Below, piece after piece: positions 1-8,530 of a stretch of 20,599 nucleotides of DNA. Source of the DNA: Apostichopus californicus (lineage: Eukaryota; Echinodermata; Holothuroidea; Aspidochirotida; Stichopodidae); assembly GCA_020650975.1 (NCBI GenBank), contig JAIPMN010014639.1, positions 1 through 20,599 of the forward strand, written 5' to 3'. The number at the start of each line of letters is the position of its first letter. Positions within the stretch are counted from its first letter, which is position 1. Made by a program: the position numbers and the translations under genes. Below the pieces are notes generated by a model that did not search any database, was not told the origin of the DNA, and saw only the letters and a program-made list of their open reading frames with translations.

Positions 1-1078
1 CTAATGGATCAATCCTAGCATTACATCCATACTTCTACTCACCTAATGGATCAATCATAGCATTACAGTCATACTTCTACTCACCTAATGGATCAATGAT
101 AGCATTACAGCCATACTTCTACTCACCTAATGGATCAATGATAGCATTACAGCCATACTTCTACTCACCTAATGGATCAATGATAGCATTACAGGCTTAC
201 TTCTACTCACCTAATGGATCAATGATAGCATTACAGCCATACTTCTACTCACCTTAATGGATCAATGATAGCATTACAGCCATACTTCTACTCACCTAAT
301 GGATCAATGATAGCATTACAGCCATACTGCTACTCACCTAATGGATCAATGATAGCATTACAGCCATACTTCTACTCACCTAATGGATCAATGATAGCAT
401 TACAGCCATACTTCTATTCACCTAATGGATCAATCATAGCATTACAGCCATACTTCTACTCACCTAATGGATCAATGATAGCATTACATACATACTTCTA
501 CTCACCTATTGGATCAATCATAGCATTACAGCCATACTTCTACTCACCAAATGGATCAATGATAGCATTGCAGCCATACTTCTACTCACCTAATGGATCA
601 ATGATAGCATTACAGCCATACTTCTACTCACCAAATGGATCAATGATAGCATTACAGCCATACTTCTATTCACCTAATGGATCAATCATAGCATTACAGC
701 CATACTTCTACTCACCTAATGGAACAATGATAGCATTACAGCCATACTTCTACTCACCAAATGGATCAATGATAGCATTACATCCATACTTCTACTCACC
801 TAATGGATCAATCATAGCATTACAACCATACTTCTACTCACCTAATGGATCAATCATAGCATTACAGCCATACTTCTACTCACCTAAATGGATCAATGAT
901 AGCATTACAGCCATACTTCTACTCACCTAATGGATCAATCATAGCATTACAGCCATACTTCTACTCACCTAATGGATCAATGAAAGCATTACAGCCATAC
1001 TTCTATTCACCTAATGGATCAATCATAGCATTACATCCATACTTCTACTCACCTAATGGATCAATGAGAGCATTACAG
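1..1078. repeat. 42-bp minisatellite derived from the exon 17 / intron junction
   Basis: Twenty-five full units plus a 26-nt partial unit (1053-1078) that is the exon end itself. Units start at 1, 43, 85 and so on; two carry a single extra base (units at 253 and 884), giving 25 x 42 + 2 = 1052. On the sense (minus) strand the unit reads GTGAGTAGAAGTATGG (intron-derived) plus CTGTAATGCT, ATCATTGATC, CATTAG (exon-derived). Units are nearly identical, differing at a few recurring sites (ATGAT or ATCAT, CTCAC or TTCAC, CTAATGG or CAAATGG), which suggests recent expansion with homogenisation. The array runs off the window edge, so its full size is unknown. Confidence 0.97.
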
Positions 1079-1197
1079 GCACTCTGAGCTTCAGTTTCTG
1101 CCTCTCCTCCGACCGGGCAAACGATCTCTTCAGGTGTATCTACACACTGCCTGTCTCCCGTCTTCCAAGAGTTTCCAAAATCAATTGGATTACTAAG
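1053..1197 (-). CDS. Exon 17: VWD-C8 linker and start of C8 domain 2; its 3' end seeds a minisatellite
   Basis: Phase 0-1, 145 nt, identical in length and phase to exon 11. The acceptor is TTTGAATAG at 1198-1199; a second AG at 1193-1194 would bring a stop, so the first is chosen. It encodes LSNPIDFGNSWKTGDRQC, then PEEIVCPVGGEAETE and QSACNALIDPLG. FGNSWKTGDxxC is the standard end of VWD, and AQSAC opens C8. The donor is TTAG|GTGAGT at 1051-1052. The last 26 exon bases together with the first 16 intron bases form the 42-bp unit that is repeated for the rest of the window. The rest of C8 domain 2 must lie beyond the left edge. Confidence 0.92.
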
Positions 1198-2163
1198 CTA
1201 TTCAAATTATATCAAAATTGAAAAATGTCTAAATTGTAGTCTTGGTTCATCAATCTACCTTTGTTTAACACTCTGCAGTACTACAGTACATCACAAAAGA
1301 TTCTTTATTTTAATTTCAAAATCAGGACTTCCCTTTTTGTTTATATATGCATTTGTTTTCAAAACCTGTAAATATATAGCATAATGGATTTTTCAACATC
1401 ATCTACAAGTCAAGAACATTATTTTGTTACCTCTCTACATACCTGATGCTATTCAGAATACCAATTATGTTTGCATCACAGTGGCTGAGGTGCAACATAT
1501 GTTCATTGATCAGTATTGTAAACTGGTTCAAACACTTGTTACACTTATGTAAATTCAGAGGATAAAAGTTTTCTCAGTTTTCTGGGTTGCAAATCTTTTA
1601 AGTATTACAATCGATTCTAGTTCCAAGGACTAGGTTTTACAAAGAAACGTAATTATCAATGTGCTTACTAAAATAACTTTGTAAACTTAACCTTTCAACA
1701 AATCCTCTAGCAGATGGATGTGACCATTTTCATGATAAATAGATTGCCATCATTGTTCATTTATTGATTATAACTTCTCCTTTTTTTAAATTTTTTAGCA
1801 CATTGCATACTTTTTAGATACAAACCATGATAACCCCCTCCCTCCAACCTCCCAATGTAACAATATAAGAAAAGGTTAATTGGTGCCTACAAACATTTTT
1901 AATTATTCTTAATGAAGTATTCGGCAGCTGATCATTTGTCTCATGTTCATCTGATGTCTGGTGTGTTGAAATTGTTACAACATGTTGAAGTGTCCTTTGA
2001 CTAACATTTCATTTCTAAGATCCATCTTCCTTCCCTTAAATGTCTCTCAGATGTTTCTTTTAGTAGATTTGACATTAACATCAACCTTTATCAGTTTGAA
2101 ATTGAATATTAACGAAAAAGCAGCAAAATCTATGGTCTCTTCTACTGTTGGAATTATACTCAC
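1198..2163. other. Intron between exons 16 and 17
   Basis: AT-rich intron without a recognisable element. A short C-rich stretch lies at 1835-1853. Minus-strand open frame continues past the exon 16 donor for a while but loses all VWD similarity at GTGAGT, so it is read as intron. Confidence 0.8.
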
Positions 2164-2322
2164 AAGTTCTCCTGTTATTGATAAGAACTCGTCCCTTTTG
2201 ACATCATTGCAGGTTCCACAGAGGCCGCATGAAACGTCAAAGAATTTCTCCTTTGAAACGGTAATTTTAGTTGCATCGTTACCGGTCCAAACGACTGAAA
2301 GGCCAAAGTCGGTGGTGAGCGA
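2164..2322 (-). CDS. Exon 16: VWD domain 2, C-terminal part
   Basis: Phase 0-0, 159 nt, 53 residues. The acceptor is TTCTCTACAG at 2323-2324 and the donor GAACTT|GTGAGT at 2162-2163. It encodes SLTTDFGLSVVWTGND, FFDVSCGLCGTCNDVK and RDEFLSITGEL. FGLxVxW and CGLCGTCN are VWD landmarks; the extra cysteine in CGLCGTC matches the CGLC-type motif of multimerising VWD proteins. It is 18 nt longer than its counterpart exon 10. An hAT-like MITE begins only 37 nt upstream of this exon, on the far side of the presumed branch point. Confidence 0.92.
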
Positions 2323-2351
2323 CTGTAGAGAAACAGAAAGTCAAAAGTACA

Positions 2352-2864
2352 ATCTACGACAGGGTTTCCCTAATTTTATCCCCCCACGAACCCCCTGTGG
2401 ATGTCAGAGTTGTCCACGAATCCCCAACTTTTCGAGACACGATCTGAGTCATTCTTATACTATAATACGCATAACAGTGATTCGTTAAAGATCAAGTTCA
2501 TAGTGTAATATTGCAATGAACAAAAACAAAAGATGAACAAATATTTATTTGGAAACTTCAAGATCAGATCACGAATTGTATCACGCATCGATCACCCATC
2601 ACACACGATGAGACAGATGCTCCTGTGATTTATCACCTGCACGGTACGGTACTACTATGGCAACATATGAGTTATGGAAAGGGAAAAGAGTTTGTCAATA
2701 GGTACCACTCTTGTACATTACTAAATGATATGATATATCAGATTTTAGTTCAACAAAAAGTAATTTAGTTTGGACTTTCAGAAACGTCTCACAGACCCCC
2801 TGGGATGGACTCACGCACCCCCTGGGGGTTCATGCACCCCAGTAAGGGAATCCTTGATCTACGA
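2352..2864. mobile_element. Non-autonomous hAT-like element (MITE) with 8-bp target duplication
   Basis: The element spans 2360-2856 (497 bp) and is flanked by a perfect 8-bp direct repeat ATCTACGA at 2352-2359 and 2857-2864. Its ends are inverted: CAGGGTTTCCCTAA on the left against CAAGGATTCCCTTA read inward from the right, and both subterminal regions are rich in ACCCCCTG-type motifs. An 8-bp target duplication and CA(G/A)GG...CC(T)TG ends are the marks of the hAT superfamily. No transposase frame is inside. It sits in the intron just upstream of exon 16. Confidence 0.88.
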
Positions 2865-3399
2865 GACAAGATCACGGTCATCCATCACAAGACAGAACTA
2901 TTCATAGTTGACGATAAAACTGGGAAATTACTCCGCAAGAGCGATGGCATAACTTGGAAAGTAGTATACTAATTGTTATTCTTTATTCTATTTTTAAATT
3001 GACCTGGATATCACATACATGTCATCATAGTACAGAATATTTATTAACAACATATATATGCAAATACTAAACATATATTTAGGCTCTGGCAGTCTCAGAA
3101 AAAGAGAAGTTTGGCACAAAATTCAATGTAACATCTAAAATGGTACATACTGAATGGGTACATAATCATGGGGTGGAAGAGTATATGTATCTGAATTTCT
3201 TTTTCTAGCTAGTTTTGCTCTGGATGGAGGTTGGGGTGGGTGGTGGTGGGGGGGGGGGGTGGGTGTGAGTGAGTGAGTGGGGGATGAGCAAGTTCCTAAA
3301 ACCCCTATATTCTAAATTCTTAATCTGATATAACGAAAGTATCTCATCTGATCAATGCAAAGACAGAATCGAATCTTATGTTGTGATAATTATGCTCAC
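2865..3399. other. Remaining intron between exons 15 and 16
   Basis: No gene or transposon recognised. A G-rich low-complexity run at 3222-3285 (GGGTGG and GTGA repeats around a ten-G tract) could form a quadruplex on the plus strand. Confidence 0.7.
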
Positions 3400-3722
3400 C
3401 AAATACGTGGATATCGGTGTAATTTGTACATTGTTTTCTTCATCTCTGTAGGGCAGAGGTACTAGAAGTCCATCCACAAGGACCTTCCCTTTGTGGAGCA
3501 GTTCATACGTCTTTCCTCCCAGCACCAGTCTCATCCCCCGGATGTACGAGTATTTGTCGTTGGGAGAGTCCTTGAACAGGTTTCCGATGAGCTCAAAGTC
3601 CGGTAGATCGCTCTCCCCGCACGGTTTAAGCAAAGTGTATTCGCAGTCACCCTGGAAGTCGAACGGCACGTTGTCAAACGAAATGAGATGAGGATCACCC
3701 CAAATTGTGCATTCGCAGTCAC
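3400..3722 (-). CDS. Exon 15: VWD domain 2, N-terminal part
   Basis: Phase 1-0, 323 nt. The acceptor is GATCTATCCAG at 3723-3724 and the donor TATTTG|GTGAGC at 3398-3399. It opens GDCECTIWGDPHLISFDN, then FDFQGDCEYTLLKPCGE, a canonical VWD start with intact WGDPH. The following FELIGNLFKDSPNDKYSYIR and VLVDGLLVPLPYRDEE parts align with exon 9 throughout (IGxxxKxxPxDKxSxxxxxRL, VDGxxVxxPY). It is the paralogue of exon 9 in the second cassette. An open frame on the plus strand over this exon is only a shadow. Confidence 0.95.
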
Positions 3723-4189
3723 CTGGATAGATCAGAAAGGACATCATGTAAGTCGCTGAAGATGGCCGGTTGTGCCATATTGACACAAACGATGTAATTC
3801 TAGTAGAATTTCTATCAAATTTGACTCACTCCCTAAATAATGTAACTTGTGCACTGTTCAATTTTGAAGTGGTTTTCACAAAAAAAAAGTGTGCAAGTAG
3901 CCATGGTAACTATTGTAAACCTTTCAATGGTAATAGCAGTTCAACCTCTGGCCAGATTTTGCGACACAAATTAGACTAGACTTAGGTTTGAACGACTCTG
4001 CGACCACTTTATCAAAAATCCAATAACTCAAAGATATAAGTTATTCCACACCTGCATTACAGGAAAATTTGGGATTAAGAAAGAAATCAAATTCAACATC
4101 ATTTTGTCCTTGACGATGCCTTTGTGTAAGTATTACTTGAAACTGCAAAAACTCAACAACGTTATAAAATGTTTCTCATTAGGGTTTAC
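3723..4189. other. Intron upstream of exon 15, unique part
   Basis: AT-rich; nothing recognised apart from a short A tract near 3880. It leads into the tetranucleotide microsatellite. Confidence 0.7.
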
Positions 4190-4508
4190 ATGTCTGTCTG
4201 TCTGTCTATCTGTCTGTCTGTCTATCTGTCTGTATGTCTATCTATCTGTTTATATATATCTGTCTATATTTATGTCTGTCTATCTGTCTATCTATCTGTC
4301 TATCTATCTGTCTGTCTATCTATCTGTCTGTCTGTCTATCTGTCTGCCGATCTGTCTATCTGTCGATATATCTGTCTGTCTATCTGTCTGTCTATATATA
4401 TATCTGTCTGTCTATCTATCTGTCTATCTGTCTGTCTGTCTGACTATCTATCTATCTGTCTGTCTTTATGTCTGTCTGTCTGTCTATCTATCTATCTGTC
4501 TGTCTGTC
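4190..4508. repeat. Compound (CTGT/CTAT)n microsatellite, GACA/GATA on the gene strand
   Basis: About 319 bp of alternating CTGT and CTAT tetranucleotides with a few TATA and CGAT interruptions. On the sense strand of the gene it reads GACA/GATA, the composition of Bkm-type satellites. Its right edge lies 10 nt from the exon 14 donor. It produces long overlapping plus-strand frames rich in Cys, Leu, Ser and Val, which are artefacts of the repeat. Confidence 0.97.
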
Positions 4509-4518
4509 ATCTACTTAC

Positions 4519-4696
4519 CAATTGGTTTACATGTCTGGCCATCTCCATCATAGCCTTCCTGGCAGTAACATTTTGTGACTCCACCCTTGGTTACGCACTC
4601 TGCATTCTCATGACAACTTCTAGCCGAGCAGGTCAGTTTGCCAGCCTCGCAGCTACAGAGCTGAGAGCAGCCATCTACCAAGGCCTCTCCACCAGA
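4519..4696 (-). CDS. Exon 14: VWC-like segment plus nidogen-like EGF
   Basis: Phase 0-1, 178 nt. The acceptor is TGTCCTCTAG at 4697-4698 and the donor ATTG|GTAAGT at 4517-4518. The first half, SGGEALVDGCSQLCSCEAGK followed by LTC, is the short VWC-like/TILa segment that follows TIL. The second half, CHENAECVTKGGVTKCYC then EGYDGDGQTC, is an EGF of the nidogen/zonadhesin type (the GYxGDGxxC end is diagnostic). The chain then passes to the second VWD through the joined codon G|GT. The donor sits 10 nt from a 319-bp tetranucleotide microsatellite. Confidence 0.93.
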
Positions 4697-5492
4697 CTAG
4701 AGGACACAGAATAAAAGACAAAGATGTAAGATAAAATAAATGGAGAGAAGGCATGTGGACAGCATCAAATTATTACAAAATAGTGTGGGTGGCACTCAAA
4801 GGTCAATAAATAGTATGCTATTCAATTAAACATTACTTAAAACCTTTTGTTCTTTAACTCCATGTAACAATGTACAGTTCACATGTGTGCTTGTACTGAT
4901 AAACTACAATAATCATTGGCTTTTGTCAAGACTGAACTCAAATTCAATCACCAAGTTAGCCTTGGAAGCCTTATAACAAAAGTAGCTTAAATTGTGAAAT
5001 GTCTCCCTCACTAGCTCTTTGTCTCCTGACTTTGGGTTCATTCATGGCTTTCTATGCAGTACAATTGTAACAATACTTCACTTACCAGCCACTTCCTGTC
5101 TTAACATAGACAACCCATCCCCCCCCCCAAAAAAAGGAAAAAATGTTGTCTATTCTTTAAAAATAAAGCAATTATCCCTCCACAGGACCTCGTGCCAGGT
5201 CGATCAGGGGTTAAACTCCTTAATATAGTATTTTGTGGTAATGTACATATTGCCTTCAGTTTATAAGCTTTTCCAAGAAATGCAACAGTTATCAATTTTA
5301 CAAAGATTTTGCGGAGAGTCAGGAAAATATCTCTGCTTGTTTTTATCTGTAACTTCAATCCAGATTTGAGAGATGTGAAAAATCCAGCTTGAAATTTTTT
5401 TTGCAAAACTTTGTCCCAAATCATGGAGCTGAAATATAAGAGCACAAATACTGCACACCAAAACCAAAAGATTTTTGTTTCATTGCTTCTCT
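4697..5492. other. Intron between exons 13 and 14, left part
   Basis: AT-rich sequence with no recognised element. A C10-A7 homopolymer junction lies near 5118-5136. Confidence 0.7.
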
Positions 5493-5864
5493 TTAAAGGG
5501 TGTGAAGACTCGCGCAAAAAGAAACGTCTAATGCCGGTAATTTGACCTAGTTTCGAATGAGGTGTAACAGAAGTGTTAAACACCACCATCGATCCCAGAA
5601 GAAAACCACACAGCTTGCTACCGTCGGTAATTAGACACTAGTCTACAGTCAGTACATACAGCTGCGGTCAATAACCACAGCACAGTACACAAACGATACA
5701 GCGATGGACATCTCAGGTCCAGCTAAAGATAACAATTAAAGTATCACATTTCATTACTGTCTGCATTTTGTAGCGACACGAACAAAACGTCACTTGCAAG
5801 CAACAGAAAGTTAACTTTTTCAGATGGCCGCACGCGGTTTGGGGCGAGTCTTCAATGCCTTTAA
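5493..5864. mobile_element. TTAA-flanked MITE with terminal inverted repeats (full-length copy)
   Basis: TTAA lies at 5493-5496 and 5861-5864. Reading inward, the left end is AGGGTGTGAAGACTCGCGC and the right end AGGCATTGAAGACTCGCCC, matching at 15 of 19 positions. The interior is 364 bp and has no transposase. TTAA target duplication is the signature of piggyBac-type elements, but the end sequence does not begin with the usual CCC, so the family is open. The first 108 bp recur at 17654-17761 with 5 mismatches and no gap, which proves a dispersed repeat. Confidence 0.85.
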
Positions 5865-6009
5865 AAGCTCTTCTTTTGTTTTCTAGCGATGAAAGTATGA
5901 CTAATACTACAATTTCTTCATTGTTGTCCCTTATAAAATAACTAACAAACAGAAATTGCCATGGAAACGCAGTTTCTCGATCTCAAAAGTTCTTTTTGAC
6001 TCTTTTATG

Positions 6010-6297
6010 GAAATGAGCTGCATAAGGATCCAAGGATTGTTGGTTCGATTCCTGCCTAGTTCATTACGTTGTGTCCTTGAGCAAGATGCTTTATGTCACT
6101 TGCCTCTCTCCACCCATGGGTTAAATGGGTACCTGTGAGGTAACTTGTCATTGGGCGCAGTATATAACTGCTGCCGACTGGAGGGATTGTCTCTGGGACA
6201 GGTTATCATTGATCAGGGGTAATATAACATCTGTAAAGCGCTTTGAGACCTATCACTGGTATAAAGCGCTATATAAAAAGCAAATATTACTATTATC
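6010..6297 (+). mobile_element. tRNA-derived SINE with LINE-type 3' tail
   Basis: A perfect RNA polymerase III B box GGTTCGATTCC is at 6042-6052; the A box is not clear, so the tRNA head is decayed or truncated. It is followed by the central motif TGTCCTTGAGCAAGATGC (about 6071-6088) with CTCTCCACCCATGGG after it, then AAATGGGTACC (about 6124-6134). The tail is TGTAAAGCGCTTTGAGACC, then TATAAAGCGCTATATAAAA and an ATTACTATTAT end. This order matches SINE families common in deuterostomes and other marine invertebrates. It lies antisense to the gene in the intron after exon 13. Confidence 0.85.
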
Positions 6298-6322
6298 AGG
6301 CCTAACAGTGGTGTGTACTCAC

Positions 6323-6522
6323 TGGAAGATATGCTCCGCTTTCTAGAGCACATCCGCACTCTTCTAGAGGGACGCACTTTCCGTCGGATAAACGTTGACC
6401 TTCGGGACATTCGCAGACCTCAATACACTCTGCCAGACACGTGTCAGCAGCTTCTCCTATACAGGTGAGCGGACATCCAGAACCGCAGTGGTTGTAGACG
6501 GTACCAGCAGGACAATCAAAAG
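6323..6522 (-). CDS. Exon 13: TIL (trypsin-inhibitor-like) domain
   Basis: Phase 1-0, 200 nt. The acceptor is TTTTGTGTGTAG at 6523-6524 and the donor CTTCCA|GTGAGT at 6321-6322. The domain starts FDCPAGTVYNHCGSGCPLTC and continues DTCLAECIEVCECPEGQ, SDGKCVPLEECGC, ending ESGAYLP. Ten cysteines follow the TIL pattern. In VWD-containing proteins this domain follows C8 as a structural unit and is not usually a working protease inhibitor. The joined first codon is C|CT (Pro), giving PECPFDCPAG. A SINE lies just beyond the donor, its tail about 24 nt away. Confidence 0.95.
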
Positions 6523-7113
6523 CTACACACAAAATCGTATTGACAAATAATAAACATTTGATTCAATTCTCCACTTGATGTGTTGAGTTCTATTTGACTT
6601 GTTTCTTTATCCATTGTCATGATGTCATGAACTCATAGACCTGTATCAAAAGTCATGTGACATAGATAATGAATATTAAATACACAGTTTCCCAAAAATT
6701 TGGATATATGTAAAGAGCAAGAATATTAGTTGGTTTCATGGAATTTGAAATACTGTGAGTGTGGACAGAGTTCACAAAATCTATCTTCTACCAATCAAAC
6801 CATCCATCTGTCAGTCGGTGACAAACCCAGGTTAGACAATTTTTTCTTGGGATTGCCATTCAGAAATTGCATATTGCATCACTAGGAATCATAACCCAGC
6901 TTTATTTATTCCCAGTCAGAGAGCAGCAGAGAAGGGTATTTCAAGAGAACTGAGTTGAGTACTTAACATGTGACTAACGTTATGTAATTCTGAGGGTAGC
7001 ATTGCTTGAATGTGTCACAATGTAGGAGTAATAACGTTGGTCAAATTGCAATGACAAATAATTGTCATTTCTTTATATGAAAAAAAACTTGCCTTAAAGT
7101 TGCCCTTGCTTAT
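6523..7113. other. Intron between exons 12 and 13, unique part
   Basis: AT-rich, nothing recognised. Confidence 0.7.
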
Positions 7114-7253
7114 AAGAAATGAATCATTTCTGATTGGGTAAAGAATGAATCATTTTTGATTGGGTAAGGGTTAGGGGTGCATTTGGGGATAGGGGTGCAT
7201 CTTGGGTTAGGGGTGCAGTTGGGGTTAGAGGTGCATTTTGGGCTGGGGTTGCC
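7114..7253. repeat. Duplicated 27-mer followed by G-rich 17-19 bp minisatellite
   Basis: A unit AAGAA(A)TGAATCATTTCTGATTGGGTA occurs at 7114-7140 and again at 7141-7166 with two small differences. It passes directly into about 4.7 copies of GGGTTAGGGGTGCATTT-like units (7168-7184, 7185-7203, 7204-7220, 7221-7239, 7240-7253). The plus strand has many G runs of three to four. Confidence 0.9.
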
Positions 7254-7541
7254 CTATAGGGTATGTTAAGTTCTAAAGCAGCTATCTCTCTGTTTTAATA
7301 CTTTTTTTTTAATCCTGTTCTAGTAAAAAAACATTCTTTTGTTTCTTTTCCATTGCTTCTGACTTCCCAGTCAGTTTTTCTTTGTTTACTAAAACTTGTA
7401 TTTATACTTTTAATGCTAAGAAGATTTAACAACTACTGTAGGACTTTCCAAAACTCATGATTTTATTTGACCTTTGACATTGGAACAGCTCAAACCTGCC
7501 GCCGTGGGAAATTGCATGAACACGTCTGGGTCTGTACTTAC

Positions 7542-7724
7542 GACATTCTGGGACATCCTTTCTCCAGTCACCTACGTTGATACCAGCTTCTCGACAGACC
7601 GTGTTTAAGACCGCCAGGTTTGAGCACAGAAGTGACTGATCTGGAAGGGTGGCACACAAGTCAAATTCGCAGGTCTTCTTGAGTTTTTCCAAGTCGACTT
7701 CACCGCTGCAAGCTGCGAAAGGCC
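7542..7724 (-). CDS. Exon 12: C8 domain 1, main part
   Basis: Phase 1-1, 183 nt. The acceptor is TCTACAAAAG at 7725-7726 and the donor TGTC|GTAAGT at 7540-7541. The sequence runs GPFAACSGEVDLEKLKKTC, EFDLCATLPDQSLLC, SNLAVLNTVC, then GDWRKDVPEC. The cysteine spacing, the PF-x-x-C opening and the final W...C match the C8 domain that follows VWD in mucins, zonadhesin and FCGBP. The acceptor has an A-rich rather than pyrimidine-rich end, but the frame and the exact C8 fit leave little doubt. Confidence 0.93.
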
Positions 7725-8084
7725 CTTTTGTAGATAAAATGATGGAAAAATCACCAAAAAGTCTGTATAAATCTATACAAAAACTATCCACTTAAAAATG
7801 ATGAAAAAAATGTCATTTGAAAATGGAATCATTTAAAAAAAAATGGGGAGGGGGGTTGTATTATGCTAAGGATGATTAAGCTAAGGACTGTGGAGTCTAC
7901 AACCCTAATCCCTAAACTGATTTGTGAGCTTTCTGGAAGATTTCAAATGAAGCTAGACAACGCATTATATTCAAATTCCACCAGTCAAAGTTGAAACATT
8001 GTTTACCATTGAATGCTAAGACATTTCCATGTCATGACCTACTACATTGTAGGTAATAATGAAAATTTCATTTGAATATACAAA
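7725..8084. other. Intron between exons 11 and 12, unique part
   Basis: AT-rich with A and G homopolymer runs near 7832-7855; no element recognised. Confidence 0.7.
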
Positions 8085-8337
8085 GTGGCTATTTTTACGA
8101 CTAGTCGTAACAATAATTTCCGGTTACGCATGCGCAGTTGCTTTAACGTGGCTATTTTAACGACCAGGAGTACTATTTTTACGACCAGGAGTAACAATAA
8201 TCTGCGGTTAGGGTTAGGGTTTAGGGTTACCCCTACTACAGGCGCAGTTGCTTTATTTACGTTACTGCGCATGAATTCGCCGATGTCGTAAGAATAGCTT
8301 ATAAATAATTGTTAGGACTGGTCGTTAGAATAGCCAC
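8085..8337. mobile_element. MITE-like inverted-repeat element with internal tandem duplication and telomere-like repeats
   Basis: The left end GTGGCTATTTTTACGACTAG and the right end read inward, GTGGCTATTCTAACGACCAG, match at 17 of 20 positions, and similarity continues to about 34 nt. A second internal copy of the left end starts at 8148, and GCGCAGTTGCTTTA occurs twice (8132-8145 and 8241-8254), so the body is a partial tandem duplication. TTAGGG-like repeats lie at about 8207-8227. No clear target duplication was found, so the superfamily is not assigned. Confidence 0.75.
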
Positions 8338-8530
8338 GGCCTTGAAAATAAGATTCTCTTCAAACAATGACGCGAGTCTGCAAGTATTTTGGATTCATTC
8401 CAGCCCATCGGGATTGCAACTGATTAATGTTAATGAAATCCCCCACCCCCGTGGTTCACTTGTGAGAATCAAATGAACGGCTAATTAGGTAAATTGAAAT
8501 TTTATTAATTTTTTTTCTTCTCCAAATTAC

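Noticed and set aside
1-1078. CRISPR array
   Set aside because: Units are contiguous without unique spacers and the context is a eukaryotic intron.
265-1087. Long plus-strand frames made of a 14-residue repeat (MIALQPYFYSPNGS type)
   Set aside because: The 42-bp unit is a multiple of three, so any stop-free frame stays open. The unit is explained by the minus-strand exon junction, single-base insertions break the frame at two places, and no start context or coding signal supports a protein.
1982-2488. 168-codon plus-strand frame
   Set aside because: It is antisense to exon 16 and runs into the hAT-like MITE; no domain is visible.
4104-4714. Overlapping plus-strand frames rich in Ser, Val, Cys and Leu
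   Set aside because: They are translations of the CTGT/CTAT microsatellite and run into the antisense of exon 14.
5101-5589. Minus-strand frame of 162 codons
   Set aside because: Low-complexity composition with no domain; its start lies inside the TTAA-flanked MITE.
6010-6070. A functional tRNA gene
   Set aside because: A B box is present but no A box, anticodon arm or acceptor stem could be folded; it is the head of a SINE.
8207-8227. Telomere or chromosome-end signal from TTAGGG-like repeats
   Set aside because: Only three imperfect units, enclosed in an inverted-repeat element within an intron.
8042-8291. Open frames on both strands over the inverted-repeat element
   Set aside because: They reflect the element's internal repeats and have no protein similarity.
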